Shown: positions 41,404 through 49,887 of the stretch, piece after piece | Layout: every line of letters starts with the position of its first letter | Numbering within the stretch: the stretch's first letter is position 1 | NCBI RefSeq assembly: GCF_003226345.1 | Contig: NZ_PDOF01000001.1 | Coordinates: 2,046,001-2,110,000 of the forward strand | Length of the DNA: 64,000 nt | Reading direction: 5' to 3' | Source: Alteribacter lacisalsi | Lineage (GTDB): Bacteria; Bacillota; Bacilli; Bacillales; Salisediminibacteriaceae | Made by a program: the position numbers and the translations under genes | The notes under the pieces: model-generated | What the model was told of the DNA's origin: nothing | Database searches by the model: none | What the model saw: only the letters and a program-made list of their open reading frames with translations

Positions 41404-42258
41404 TCAGTTTTTCGATCCTGTATGTGTAAGGCCCTGAACGAAGTAACGCTGCAGGAAAATAAAGATCACAAGCATCGGAACCGTTGCAACCGTCAGTGCT
41501 GCCATCACCTGACCCCATTGGACCGGAGGCTGGTTCATAAAGAACTGCAGACCAATCTGAATGGTTCTCATGCTGTCATCGTTCGCCACCACAAGCGGCC
41601 AGAGAAAGTCGTTCCAGTGATTGATAAAGAGCACAATGGCCACAGTGGCAAATACCGGCTTGGACAGAGGGACGATGATTCTGAAGAAAATCCCCAGCTG
41701 TGAGCATCCGTCAATTTTTGCGGCTTCCTCGATTTCACGTGGAAAATCGAGGAAAAACTGGCGGAACAGGAAAATCGCAAAAGCGTTCGCAATAAAGGGC
41801 ACAATCAGACCGGTATACGTATTCACCCACCCGAGATCATAAACCAAAACGTAAAGCGGAAGAAAAATACTTTCCGGCGGAATAATTAAGGTTGCAATGA
41901 TCACCGACAGCCAGAAGCTACGCAGCGGAAATTCAAATCGTGCGAGCGCATACCCGGCCATCGAGTTCACGATCAGGCCGAAAAAGATGATCCCGCTGGT
42001 GTAAATCAGACTGTTCAGTATGTAGCGGAACAGGTTGACCCGCTCAAAAGCCATAAGGTAGTTCTGGAAGAACCCGCCTTCAACCGTTCCCGGCATCGGC
42101 GGCAGAAACGCCTGGATGGATGTCATATCCCTGAAAATCTGAACATCATTTTTAAATGACGAAACAAGCATCCACAGCATCGGGAACAGGAAAAGAACAG
42201 CAAGAAACAGCATAATCGTATAAAGGAAAATCCGGTTCAGTAGATTCTTTTTTTTCAT
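41404..42258 (-). CDS. Carbohydrate ABC permease, MalG type
   Basis: 284 residues, six membrane segments, with the EAA loop EEAAKIDGCSQLGIFFRIIVPLSKP that contacts the ATPase. It pairs with the MalF-type permease encoded 6 bp upstream. CUT1 family; substrate probably fructo-oligosaccharide by context. No ATPase gene is in the locus, so a shared MsmX/MsmK-like ATPase encoded elsewhere must supply energy. Confidence 0.93.
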   Translation of the reverse strand: MKKKNLLNRIFLYTIMLFLAVLFLFPMLWMLVSSFKNDVQIFRDMTSIQAFLPPMPGTVEGGFFQNYLMAFERVNLFRYILNSLIYTSGIIFFGLIVNSMAGYALARFEFPLRSFWLSVIIATLIIPPESIFLPLYVLVYDLGWVNTYTGLIVPFIANAFAIFLFRQFFLDFPREIEEAAKIDGCSQLGIFFRIIVPLSKPVFATVAIVLFINHWNDFLWPLVVANDDSMRTIQIGLQFFMNQPPVQWGQVMAALTVATVPMLVIFIFLQRYFVQGLTHTGSKN

Positions 42259-42264
42259 CCTCTG

Positions 42265-43164
42265 TTACCCCCGTTCCTCTTTAACAACCAGTCGCTGAAT
42301 GATTGTTATGATAAATACCATCAGGGTGAAGACGACAGCCATGGCAGAAGCATAGCCCACGTCACGGTAGTTAAAACCGACCTCGTATATGTGATACACG
42401 AGGGACTTCGTCGATCCGAGAGGTCCGCCCTGTGTCATAATCATCGGCTGCACAAGAAGCTTGAACGCCGCAATGGTGATCGTAATAAAGATAAACATGG
42501 ATACGTTTCTCAGTCCGGGAAGTGTGACATGGAGGAACTTCTGAAACGTGCTGGCTCCATCGATATCCGCTGCTTCGTAAAGATGTTTTGGAATATTCTG
42601 CAGACCTGCAAGGAAAATCATCATCTGAAATCCGGCGCCCTGCCAGACTGACATGGCAATGATCGAGTTCATTGCCTGATCCGGGCTGGTGAGAAACGAC
42701 TGAGGCGGGATTCCGAAAACGCCGAGCAATTCATTGATCAGCCCTTCATTCGGGTTGTACATAAACGTCCACAGAATCGAAACAACCACTAGACTCATAA
42801 CCACAGGTGAAAAATAGGCCGTTCTGAAGAAGATTTTAAATTTCAGGTTTTTATTCACTAGTAGAGCGAGTCCTAGGGCTATTGAAATCTGAATCGGTAC
42901 AACCAGAATGGTAAAGTAAAGCGTGTTTGTCAGTGCATTACGAAATTCCAGATCACTGAAGATCATCTGAAAATTAGCCAGACCAACAAGATTAATATCA
43001 TTGGGCCTTAGAATATAGAAGTCCGTCAGACTGTAATAAAAAGCTGTCGCCATCGGATATAGCAGAAAGATTGTCAGCAGTATGAGTGCAGGAAGCAGAA
43101 ACAAGTACCCCGTTACGGCCTCTCTGCCTTCTCTCGTTTTTAAGCGGAATTTTTTTCTTGCCAT
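42265..43164 (-). CDS. Carbohydrate ABC permease, MalF type
   Basis: 299 residues with six membrane segments; EAA loop YEAADIDGASTFQKFLHVTLPGL. It begins with a basic N-terminus (MARKKFRLKTREGREA). It follows the binding-protein gene by ~105 bp, which contains a stem-loop that should lower expression of the permeases relative to the binding protein. Confidence 0.93.
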   Translation of the reverse strand: MARKKFRLKTREGREAVTGYLFLLPALILLTIFLLYPMATAFYYSLTDFYILRPNDINLVGLANFQMIFSDLEFRNALTNTLYFTILVVPIQISIALGLALLVNKNLKFKIFFRTAYFSPVVMSLVVVSILWTFMYNPNEGLINELLGVFGIPPQSFLTSPDQAMNSIIAMSVWQGAGFQMMIFLAGLQNIPKHLYEAADIDGASTFQKFLHVTLPGLRNVSMFIFITITIAAFKLLVQPMIMTQGGPLGSTKSLVYHIYEVGFNYRDVGYASAMAVVFTLMVFIITIIQRLVVKEERG

Positions 43165-43217
43165 TCGGGATCACTCCAGTTTTCTGAACGAAGAGTCAGA
43201 CCCTTCGGTTATTTTAA

Positions 43218-43254
43218 AGAAAAAAGAGGCTGCCTATTATCACAGCCTCTTTTC
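43218..43254 (-). terminator. Stem-loop between binding-protein and permease genes
   Basis: AAAAGAGGCTG pairs with CAGCCTCTTTT; A residues at 43218-43226 make a U tract on the minus strand. A partial terminator or 3'-end stabiliser here would give excess binding protein over permeases, as in malE-malF. Confidence 0.8.
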
Positions 43255-43268
43255 AGAAATGACCGGTA

Positions 43269-44627
43269 TTAATCGTTAAACCGCTGCAGTTCACGTTCAA
43301 CACGCTGAACCTGCTGGTCAAGAACCGGCTGAATGTCTTCACCAAGTGCTGCTGCATGAAAAGCCTGTGCAAACGCATCAGTCAGAACCGGATAGGCCGG
43401 TGTCTGAGGTCGGGCGTGTGCCGTCTCAATTACCTGCTCACGCATGATTGACCAAGGAAGCTCCTGATATTTATCCATTGATTCGAAAGCGGAGATTCTC
43501 GCCGGAGGCATTCCTGTTACTTCGGAAAGACCTTCAACAGATTCTTCGTTTGTCATCCAGTGCATAAGTTCAAATGCTTCATCAGGGTGCTCAGAGGACG
43601 TTGTCACCCCGTAAGCCATACTGCCGGACGGGGACTTCATCTGTTCACTGTATGGATAAGGCATCATGCCCCAGTTCAAGTCTGCGTCCTCAGCAGAAAC
43701 GGCAATCCACGGACCACCGAGTGCCATGGCAGCATTTCCTTCTTCAAATTGCATTTCGCCTGGAGTGAGATCCACTACTCCTTCTTCAAAAAGGCTTTTC
43801 ACGTATTCAAGAGCTTCGAGTGTTTCCGGTCCGTTCAGGTAGCCTTCAGAAGTGGTACCATCTTCAGAAATAATGTCCCCATTATTGGACCATACGAACG
43901 GTGCTCCCATGAAAGTCAGCCACTCACCAACACCATAGTTCATGAACATATTCAGACCATAGCGGTCTTCTGTCGTAAGTTCCTGGGCTACTTCCATGAA
44001 TTCGTCCCAAGTCCAGGCATCTTCCAGTGTCTCTGGTGCTTCGATTCCTTCTTCTTCAAAAATATCTTTGTTATAGTAGAGCGGTACAGAGGCTTCCATT
44101 GCACCGAGAGAATAAAGTTCACCATTATAGCTCCCCTGCTCCAGAATGGAGTCTACAAAATCACTCCGGTCTTCGTCAGAAAGGTAATCATCCACTGCCA
44201 TCAGAATGTCCGCTTCGGCAAAGCTTGCCACATAAGGACCGTCAAGAGCCAGCACATCCGGAAGGTTTCCGGCTACCAGAGAGGCGTTAACTGCATCACT
44301 GTAGGAAGATCCTCCGTCATCAATAATAATTTCTGCGTTCACGTGAATATGATCGTTTGCTTCGTTAAATGCATCAATTCGTTCGATGTAAAAGTCTGTC
44401 TCATCCTCACCAGTCTGGTGAATCCACATATCAAGGACAACATCCTCATCTCCGGAAGCTTCCACTCCCTGATCCACATCACCTGTTTCCACAACATCCG
44501 ACGGTGTGTCACCTTCATCTCCACCGTTCTGTGCTTCCTCTGTAGACGAATCAGCGTCATTCCCTCCGCAGGCCGCAAGAATTCCCGCAAGTGACATCGG
44601 CACAACCCATTTAAATGCTTTTTTCAC
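43269..44627 (-). CDS. Sugar ABC transporter binding lipoprotein (CUT1)
   Basis: 452 residues. Lipobox SLAGILAAC gives lipidated Cys20, followed by an acidic Ser/Glu/Asp linker (~20-65) and the periplasmic-binding fold of family 1 (LDMWIHQTGED, LPDVLALDGPYVASFAEADI, GGPWIAVSAEDADLNWGMMPYP). GTG start with GGGGG upstream. Transcribed first in the operon from a promoter with LacI operators and a cre site. The substrate is inferred from the GH32 enzyme in the operon. Confidence 0.92.
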   Translation of the reverse strand: MKKAFKWVVPMSLAGILAACGGNDADSSTEEAQNGGDEGDTPSDVVETGDVDQGVEASGDEDVVLDMWIHQTGEDETDFYIERIDAFNEANDHIHVNAEIIIDDGGSSYSDAVNASLVAGNLPDVLALDGPYVASFAEADILMAVDDYLSDEDRSDFVDSILEQGSYNGELYSLGAMEASVPLYYNKDIFEEEGIEAPETLEDAWTWDEFMEVAQELTTEDRYGLNMFMNYGVGEWLTFMGAPFVWSNNGDIISEDGTTSEGYLNGPETLEALEYVKSLFEEGVVDLTPGEMQFEEGNAAMALGGPWIAVSAEDADLNWGMMPYPYSEQMKSPSGSMAYGVTTSSEHPDEAFELMHWMTNEESVEGLSEVTGMPPARISAFESMDKYQELPWSIMREQVIETAHARPQTPAYPVLTDAFAQAFHAAALGEDIQPVLDQQVQRVERELQRFND

Positions 44628-44692
44628 AATCGTTCCCCCTTTTAAAATATGTAACTATGAATTTCACTCCCGTTCCTCATACCACCAAAGAG

Positions 44693-44711
44693 TATGTTAA
44701 ACGTTACCACA
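44693..44711. promoter_or_regulatory. LacI-type operator 1
   Basis: TATGTTAAACGTTACCACA shares the TATGT(T/C)AAACGTT core with operators 2 and 3; it lies downstream of the minus-strand promoter, where it could block elongation or help looping. Confidence 0.6.
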
Positions 44712-44719
44712 TTGTTTCG

Positions 44720-44733
44720 TGTAAGTGCTTACA
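44720..44733. promoter_or_regulatory. CcpA catabolite-responsive element (cre)
   Basis: TGTAAGTGCTTACA is a 14-bp near-perfect palindrome, one base off the ideal TGTAAGCGCTTACA. It sits just past the -10 box of the binding-protein promoter, a position that gives CcpA repression when glucose is present. Confidence 0.8.
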
Positions 44734-44736
44734 TTA

Positions 44737-44776
44737 ATCATAATAGTCGTCTTCCTATATGTCAAACGTTTTCATA
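44737..44776 (-). promoter_or_regulatory. Promoter of the fructan operon overlapping LacI operator 2
   Basis: On the minus strand, TTGACA (44765-44760) and TATGAT (44742-44737) are 17 nt apart. Operator 2, TATGTCAAACGTTTTCATA (44758-44776), covers the -35 box, so the LacI protein should exclude RNA polymerase. Confidence 0.85.
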
Positions 44777-44846
44777 AATTTTATGTACCGGTTCCATTTT
44801 TCAACCAAAAAACCTCTTTTTTACCGGGTAATATTCTCAAATAACC

Positions 44847-44879
44847 TATGTTAAACGTTTTCATAAAATGTGATATAAT
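44847..44879 (+). promoter_or_regulatory. LacI operator 3 and promoter of the lacI-type gene
   Basis: TATGTTAAACGTTTTCATA at 44847-44865 matches operator 2 at 18 of 19 positions and is followed by TATAAT at 44874-44879, with a weak -35 (TTAAAC) inside the operator. The regulator gene is therefore probably autorepressed. Confidence 0.75.
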
Positions 44880-44927
44880 AGGTGTGATATGATAGAGTCA
44901 TGAAAATGCTGGAAAAAGGAGATCACA

Positions 44928-45920
44928 ATGGCAAATATTAAAGATGTAGCAAAAAAAGCCGGGGTTTCTGTTACAACAGTCTCGCGGGTCATAAACAACA
45001 GAGGCTATATAGGAAAATCAACACGCCAAAAAGTAGAACAGGCAATGGAAGACATTAATTATTCCCCTAACCAGATTGCCCGCGCCCTGCAACGGAGCCA
45101 GTCTTTTATAATCGGGGTCATTGTTCCAGACTCCCAGCACCCTTTCTTTGCCGAGTTGATAAAAAACATGGAATTATATGCTTACCAGCGAAACTATAAA
45201 CTGATGTTGTGCAACTCTCTTGATGAAGCGGAGAAGGAAGCCAATTACATGAGTATGCTCAGAGAAAACAGGGTTGACGGCATCATTATGTGCAGCCAGA
45301 CTCTCGATGTGGAGGAATATAAAAAAGCTTCTCTGCCCATCGTCTCATTTGACCGGATTCTCTCCAGTCAGATTCCTTATGTGAGCTCGGACAATTTTCA
45401 CGGAGGAACCCTCGCAACCGAACATCTGATTGAACAGGGCTGCAGAAAACTGCTTCATCTTTCGGGACCTCTCAATCTGGAGGTGCTCCCCAACAGAAGG
45501 GCTGATGCATTTAAACTTACCTGTATGAAACATGATATTCCATATAGGATTGTAGAAGGTGAGTTCAGCAGAGAAGCATTCTCCTATTATCCGGAAGAAT
45601 TTATCAGGGGAAAAATAGACGGATCACTTCATGAATACGACGGCGTCTTCTGCAGTAACGACCTGATCGCTTATGCCCTTTATATGTATGCAGTAAAAAG
45701 GGGAATCCGCGTGCCTGAGGATTTAAAAATCATCGGCTACGATTATAATTCATTTACAAAAATTCTTCAGACCCCGAGACTGACCACCATCAATCAGCCC
45801 GCGGGCCGGCTCGGAAAGAAGCTTTGCTCGACTCTGATTAATATGATCGAGGACAAAGAAAGTGACGCTGTCTCAAACTCGATCATAGATGTTGAACTGA
45901 TTAAAGGCGAAACAACATAA
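44928..45920 (+). CDS. LacI-family repressor of the fructan locus
   Basis: 330 residues. Residues 2-~50 form the LacI helix-turn-helix and hinge (NIKDVAKKAGVSVTTVSRVIN, SPNQIARALQR); the rest is a periplasmic-binding-like effector domain (IIGVIVPDSQHPFFAELIKNME, DGVFCSNDLIAYALYMYAVKRG). It diverges from the transporter operon and shares the operator region 44693-44865. The inducer is probably a fructose or sucrose derivative, by context. AAAAGGAG precedes the start. Confidence 0.93.
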   Translation: MANIKDVAKKAGVSVTTVSRVINNRGYIGKSTRQKVEQAMEDINYSPNQIARALQRSQSFIIGVIVPDSQHPFFAELIKNMELYAYQRNYKLMLCNSLDEAEKEANYMSMLRENRVDGIIMCSQTLDVEEYKKASLPIVSFDRILSSQIPYVSSDNFHGGTLATEHLIEQGCRKLLHLSGPLNLEVLPNRRADAFKLTCMKHDIPYRIVEGEFSREAFSYYPEEFIRGKIDGSLHEYDGVFCSNDLIAYALYMYAVKRGIRVPEDLKIIGYDYNSFTKILQTPRLTTINQPAGRLGKKLCSTLINMIEDKESDAVSNSIIDVELIKGETT

Positions 45921-45950
45921 CATCTTGTTATTACTTGGAAATCTCACATA

Positions 45951-45988
45951 AAAAGGCTGCTCCCATTCACACATCGGAGCAGCCTTTA
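45951..45988 (+). terminator. Terminator of the lacI-type gene
   Basis: AAAAGGCTGCTCC pairs with GGAGCAGCCTTT around CATTCACACATC. Confidence 0.85.
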
Positions 45989-46013
45989 ATTGATTCCGGT
46001 ATAGCCTTTAAAT

Positions 46014-46154
46014 AAGGCTGTTTTCGAATAGATTGTTATTTTCTGCGCTTAAGGCCGACGGTTTCTGAGGGAATTGCATCATTTTAGACCGCGCAGGGCG
46101 CTCTGCCTGCGCAGTATGGCGTGATGCCCGCGGAAAGCGTATGTCTGAAGCAGT
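46014..46154. repeat. GC-rich intergenic repeat copy
   Basis: Begins AAGGCTGTTTTCGAATAGATTGTT, almost the same as the left end of the copy at 10012, and contains TGATGCCCGCGGAAAGCG in inverse orientation. It lies directly after the murG stop codon. The centre holds a second small palindrome GACCGCGCAGG ... CCTGCGCAG. Confidence 0.72.
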
Positions 46155-46166
46155 TTCCACCCTTCA

Positions 46167-47237
46167 TTACCGCTGAATATTGTCAATCTCTCTTACAAGC
46201 ACATCGAGGGCACTTCCCTGGCCGGAAGCTTTCATCTTCTCTACATACGTGCTTCGCTTTTCATTCACCTGATCAAGGGCTTCTGCCAGTGATTCTGCGG
46301 TCAGATCCTCCTCCTCAAGCTTAAGGGCAAATCCTTTTTCCTCAAAAGACTGTGCATTCAGAATCTGATCACCCCGGCTCTGTTTACGGGTAAGCGGAAT
46401 AATGATCATCGGGATCTGAAGGGCAAGGAACTCAAAGATCGCGTTCGAGCCGCCACGGGTAATGACGAGATTCGTAGCCGCAAGAATGTCGGCCAGTTCT
46501 TCGTTTACGTACTCAAACTGAAAATACCCTTCTCTGCCCTCAAGATCTGAGTCCAGATTGTTTTTCCCGCACAGATGAACAATCTGGTACGATTTTGTAA
46601 GATTATCAAGGGATTCCCGGACCGCTTCGTTAATACGTCTCGCCCCAAGGCTTCCCCCCATAATAGTGAGAATGGGCTTCGCGCTATGAAAACCGAGAAA
46701 CTTGCGCCCTTCTTCCGGCGATCCTGTAAGAATGCCTTTACGAATTGGGGAACCGATGACTGTCGTCTTTGCAGCCGGGAAGTACTGTTTTGTCTCTTCA
46801 AACGAGGTGAAAATCTTCGTTGAAAAATGCTGTGAGATTTTATTCGCAAGTCCTGGTGTCATATCGCTCTCGTGTATGAAAATCGGAATGCGAAGAGACT
46901 TTGCTGCGATAATGACAGGAACAGATACAAATCCGCCCTTAGAGAACACCAGATCCGGCTTGAGTTTCTTCAGTACACGTCTTGCTTCATGAGTGCCTTT
47001 TACAACCCTGAACATATCCACCAGGTTTTCAAAATCGATATAACGGCGGAGTTTCCCGCTTCGGATGCCATAGTAGGGAACGTTGATCTTTTCGATCAGT
47101 TCTTTTTCGATTCCCTGCTTTGATCCGATGTATTTGATGTCCCACTTTTCCTGATCCAGCTCATTAATGATGGCAATATTCGGTGTCACGTGTCCGGCTG
47201 TCCCGCCGCCTGTAAACACAATTGTTTTTTTACTCAT
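46167..47237 (-). CDS. murG: MurG-like UDP-GlcNAc transferase, stand-alone second type
   Basis: 356 residues, GT28 family. It adds GlcNAc to lipid I, giving lipid II, at the inner face of the membrane. Visible are TGGGTAGHVTPN (first glycine loop), GGFVSVPVIIAAK, MGGSLGARRIN and VITRGGSNAIFEFLALQIPMIIIPL with the UDP-binding region. It is not in a division/cell-wall cluster; some Bacilli have a second MurG of this kind beside the dcw copy. AGGAGG precedes the ATG. If it is the second copy its role may be condition-specific. Confidence 0.92.
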   Translation of the reverse strand: MSKKTIVFTGGGTAGHVTPNIAIINELDQEKWDIKYIGSKQGIEKELIEKINVPYYGIRSGKLRRYIDFENLVDMFRVVKGTHEARRVLKKLKPDLVFSKGGFVSVPVIIAAKSLRIPIFIHESDMTPGLANKISQHFSTKIFTSFEETKQYFPAAKTTVIGSPIRKGILTGSPEEGRKFLGFHSAKPILTIMGGSLGARRINEAVRESLDNLTKSYQIVHLCGKNNLDSDLEGREGYFQFEYVNEELADILAATNLVITRGGSNAIFEFLALQIPMIIIPLTRKQSRGDQILNAQSFEEKGFALKLEEEDLTAESLAEALDQVNEKRSTYVEKMKASGQGSALDVLVREIDNIQR

Positions 47238-47349
47238 AAGTCCTCCTGAAAATCTGCATTATCTCTCCATTATAGCGGATCGTGAATGTCCAGTCATTCT
47301 TCTCTTTTATTAATAGAATAATAGAAAAAGCACATGCGGAGGTGATCGA

Positions 47350-47742
47350 TTGATCCACAGTAATATTATTGTCTCAGGGCACAGACAGCTCGGAAAACCG
47401 TATGTGTTCAACGCCAGGCCGTTTCAGTCCCAAAACTTTGACTGCAGCTCCTTTATCCAGTTCATTTTTCACGAGAACGGCATTAACCTTCCCCGTTCCT
47501 CTCGCAGCCAGTATCTGGCATGCAGTGAAATCGGTTCATACAAGCCGGGTGATCTGCTCTTCTTTACCACTAGCAGACGGAATAACAATCGGGGCATTTC
47601 AAAAATTGGACATGTTGCCCTGTATATCGGCAATGGGAAAATCCTCCATACGTGCCGGCCTGGGAATGAAGTGACGGTTTCAAAGCTCAAAGGACGCTGG
47701 AAAAAAAGGTTCCTCGCTGCCCGCCGGCCGCCCCACCTGTAA
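47350..47742 (+). CDS. NlpC/P60-type cysteine peptidase without a signal peptide
   Basis: 130 residues, a bare NlpC/P60 domain. Catalytic Cys in NFDCSSFIQFIF, His in KIGHVALYIG and the third polar residue, His, in ILHTCRPG. The family cleaves gamma-glutamyl-diaminopimelate bonds of peptidoglycan stem peptides. There is no signal sequence or wall-binding domain, so it would act inside the cell (muropeptide recycling) or be released by another route. TTG start at 47350, with GGAGGTG at 6 nt. Confidence 0.85.
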   Translation: MIHSNIIVSGHRQLGKPYVFNARPFQSQNFDCSSFIQFIFHENGINLPRSSRSQYLACSEIGSYKPGDLLFFTTSRRNNNRGISKIGHVALYIGNGKILHTCRPGNEVTVSKLKGRWKKRFLAARRPPHL

Positions 47743-47811
47743 TCATATGAAACTTCAGCCCGCTTCTTTCGTAGAGAGTACCAGAGACTCTTCAAGAGGG
47801 GGACGCAGGGC

Positions 47812-48318
47812 ATGACACTGGCAAACCGAATGATTTTTTCCGATAACTTCTTCTCGGCCGGACAAACACCGATTTTTAACGAAGAAAAAGAGCAGATCGG
47901 CTCACTCGATTTAAAAAGCGCCTTCAATTCGAATGTGGATATTATTAACCAGGATGGCGATCTGCTGATGAAGGGGTCCTTTCCTGTCTTTTCAAATCAG
48001 TGGAAAGTAACAGACTTCCGCGGGGAGGAACTTGGCAGCCTGAAGCAGAACATCACGCTCTTCAGCAAAAAGTTCGAGTACCGCACAGGCAGCAGAGGCA
48101 CGTATCGAATTGAAGGGGAAGGCTTTTCCCATGATTACAAGATTTTGGGTGAAGACGGTGACCTTCACGGCGATTTCCACAAAACGAGCGGTTTTTTTGA
48201 AGCCGCATCGTTCGAACTTCTCAACCAATCCGATGTACTCGGAGATGAAGAGCTCATCGCCATTGTGATGGGTGTGAACATGCTTAATAAGCGTAAAAAG
48301 AGAAGAAACCGCAACTGA
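47812..48318 (+). CDS. Tubby/LURP-one-like (YxjI-type) protein
   Basis: 168 residues with repeated beta strands (MIFSDNFFSAGQTPIFNEEKE, YRIEGEGFSHDYKIL, GDFHKTSGFF) that match the LURP-one/scramblase-related beta-barrel of B. subtilis YxjI. GAGGGGGACGCAGGG lies upstream of the ATG. The biochemical role of the bacterial family is unknown. The gene has a terminator at 48327-48367. Confidence 0.78.
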   Translation: MTLANRMIFSDNFFSAGQTPIFNEEKEQIGSLDLKSAFNSNVDIINQDGDLLMKGSFPVFSNQWKVTDFRGEELGSLKQNITLFSKKFEYRTGSRGTYRIEGEGFSHDYKILGEDGDLHGDFHKTSGFFEAASFELLNQSDVLGDEELIAIVMGVNMLNKRKKRRNRN

Positions 48319-48326
48319 ACACACAG

Positions 48327-48367
48327 AAAGCCTGCCCGGCACCACTCCTCTGGTCCGTCAGGCTTTT
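48327..48367. terminator. Terminator after the tubby-like gene
   Basis: AAAGCCTG pairs with CAGGCTTTTT with further GG/CC pairing in a long loop; it may also act for the convergent Nif3-like gene. Confidence 0.75.
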
Positions 48368-48392
48368 TATCTGATCTATCACCAAATCCGCA

Positions 48393-49157
48393 CTATCTTA
48401 TGGTGATCCCATCTGCTTCAAGATGCCGTTCCTCGATCCGGACAACATCAACTTCCGGATGCACCCATGCCACCTTTTTTGCGAACGTCTCGACTCCGAA
48501 CATTTCCGTAAATGTATGACTGCCTACAACCATGTTTAGTCCGAGAAACGCCGCGTACTGCACAGAATAGAGCGTTGCCTCCCCGGTAATATAGGCATCA
48601 CAGCCTTCGTCAGCCGCAAATTTCAGATGATCGGTAAGGTTTCCTGCCCCGGTCAAAACACCAGCCTTATGTATTTTCCGGCTGTTATTTTTCCACACTC
48701 TGACAGGTTCTCCGAGGACGGATGCCATCCGGTCAGAGAGGCTCTGAAGACTGATACCGCCTTCAAATACTGCCGTGGCTGGCGTTTCCTGCTCCTTCCA
48801 GGAGGAATGCGACGCTACTTCAGCTCCCAGCCTTTCGATCAGGGAAGGCGCCGTGCCGAACCAGCTGAAATCAAGAGGGCCGTGAACAAAAAAATGGGAC
48901 ATCCCATTCTCCTTTAACAGGTCCAGGCATGCCTCTTTCATATCAAACAAAATATCCTCCCACGCATCGTGGTGCGTGAGGAGAAGATCCACGTTACTGG
49001 CTGCTGCATTTCTAATCACTTCAGGACACAGGTTCGTCGCATAGCCGATCCGCCTGAACTCTTTTCCTGCATCATAGGTAACACCCCAGTCATCACTGTA
49101 TGCGTCCAGCACATCTGATGGAAACAGTTCACGAATCGTGGAAAGAAACGAACTCAT
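48393..49157 (-). CDS. Nif3-like dinuclear-metal-centre protein
   Basis: 254 residues. DLLLTHHDAWEDI carries the metal-binding His pair and FTGEATLYSVQYAAFLGLNMVVGSHTFTEMFG the C-terminal His and Glu ligands. The NIF3 family folds as a toroidal hexamer with two metal ions per subunit; its reaction is debated. The ATG at 49157 was preferred over a frame open to 49373, which would overlap the next gene completely; the nearest SD-like sequence GGCAGGT lies about 12 nt away. Located downstream of a small membrane protein gene. Confidence 0.82.
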   Translation of the reverse strand: MSSFLSTIRELFPSDVLDAYSDDWGVTYDAGKEFRRIGYATNLCPEVIRNAAASNVDLLLTHHDAWEDILFDMKEACLDLLKENGMSHFFVHGPLDFSWFGTAPSLIERLGAEVASHSSWKEQETPATAVFEGGISLQSLSDRMASVLGEPVRVWKNNSRKIHKAGVLTGAGNLTDHLKFAADEGCDAYITGEATLYSVQYAAFLGLNMVVGSHTFTEMFGVETFAKKVAWVHPEVDVVRIEERHLEADGITIR

Positions 49158-49179
49158 CTTCAAACTGACCTGCCCCTTC

Positions 49180-49494
49180 CTAATCATCGAATTTAGTGAC
49201 CGTCTCACCTTCATGATAAATCGTATAGGTGTGGCCTGACCCGGTCTTGGCGACCTCAACCAGATAAACTTCAAATTCTCCGTACACTCTGTAAAATCCA
49301 GGAGCTGCCCGGACAATTTCCTCAACGTAGACGCCTTCGCCGAGCAGTTCCTCACGAAGCTCTTCTTCTTCAAAAAAGATCATCAGTTCTTCTTCTGCTC
49401 CTACTTCCTCCGGGTCTGATGATGTGAAATAAACGCTCAGAAGTCCTGCCAGGGAGAGAACGACGGCAAACACAACCGTTTTCCACTTACTCAT
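49180..49494 (-). CDS. Small exported or membrane-anchored acidic protein
   Basis: 104 residues: KWKTVVFAVVLSLAGLLSVYF is a signal anchor, followed by an acidic part (EEVGAEEELMIFFEEEELREELL) and a short beta-rich domain (GFYRVYGEFEVYLVEV). GGAGG precedes the ATG at 7 nt. It ends 22 bp before the Nif3-like gene, so they may be cotranscribed. Function unknown. Confidence 0.7.
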   Translation of the reverse strand: MSKWKTVVFAVVLSLAGLLSVYFTSSDPEEVGAEEELMIFFEEEELREELLGEGVYVEEIVRAAPGFYRVYGEFEVYLVEVAKTGSGHTYTIYHEGETVTKFDD

Positions 49495-49515
49495 TCAAAG
49501 CGCCTCCTTCCATAC

Positions 49516-49797
49516 TTAAAGGAGTCCCTTCATGACAGATTCTGTTACGGCCACGAGAAAAATTATTATCCCGGGAAAAGAAACAAGGTTGCCGATCATA
49601 AGCGGCAGCCCCCGTTTCATACACCGGTTCAGCGTGATCGAGGAAAAAATCATGCCTATCGGGCTTAAAACAAGGTTAATTAGCCATAGCGGTACATCAG
49701 TAAACGGCGTAGAAACCTGAGGAATCGTAAAAGTAATTGCATATATCATTACAACAAGGCCGAGACAGGCTGCTGCTGCCCAATGACTGTAGCGCAT
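49516..49797 (-). CDS. Small membrane protein, 93 residues
   Basis: Three hydrophobic segments (WAAAACLGLVVMIYAITFTI, VPLWLINLVLSPIGMIFSSI, IGNLVSFPGIIIFLVAV). Start at 49797 after GGAGGG; the longer frame to 49854 has no site. It starts the three-gene minus-strand group with the signal-anchor protein and the Nif3-like protein. Function unknown. Confidence 0.65.
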   Translation of the reverse strand: MRYSHWAAAACLGLVVMIYAITFTIPQVSTPFTDVPLWLINLVLSPIGMIFSSITLNRCMKRGLPLMIGNLVSFPGIIIFLVAVTESVMKGLL

Positions 49798-49887
49798 ATG
49801 TACAGACCCTCCGTAGTCAGAATTGTATGAATACAGATTACCACACTTTTGCACATTTGTGGTATCCAGTTTTTACAACCCCACGGG

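Noticed and set aside
43560-44594. 344-codon open frame on the plus strand opposite the sugar-binding lipoprotein gene
   Set aside because: Shadow of the real gene: Phe/Cys/His-rich product with no SD, while the opposite strand has a complete lipoprotein with promoter and operators.
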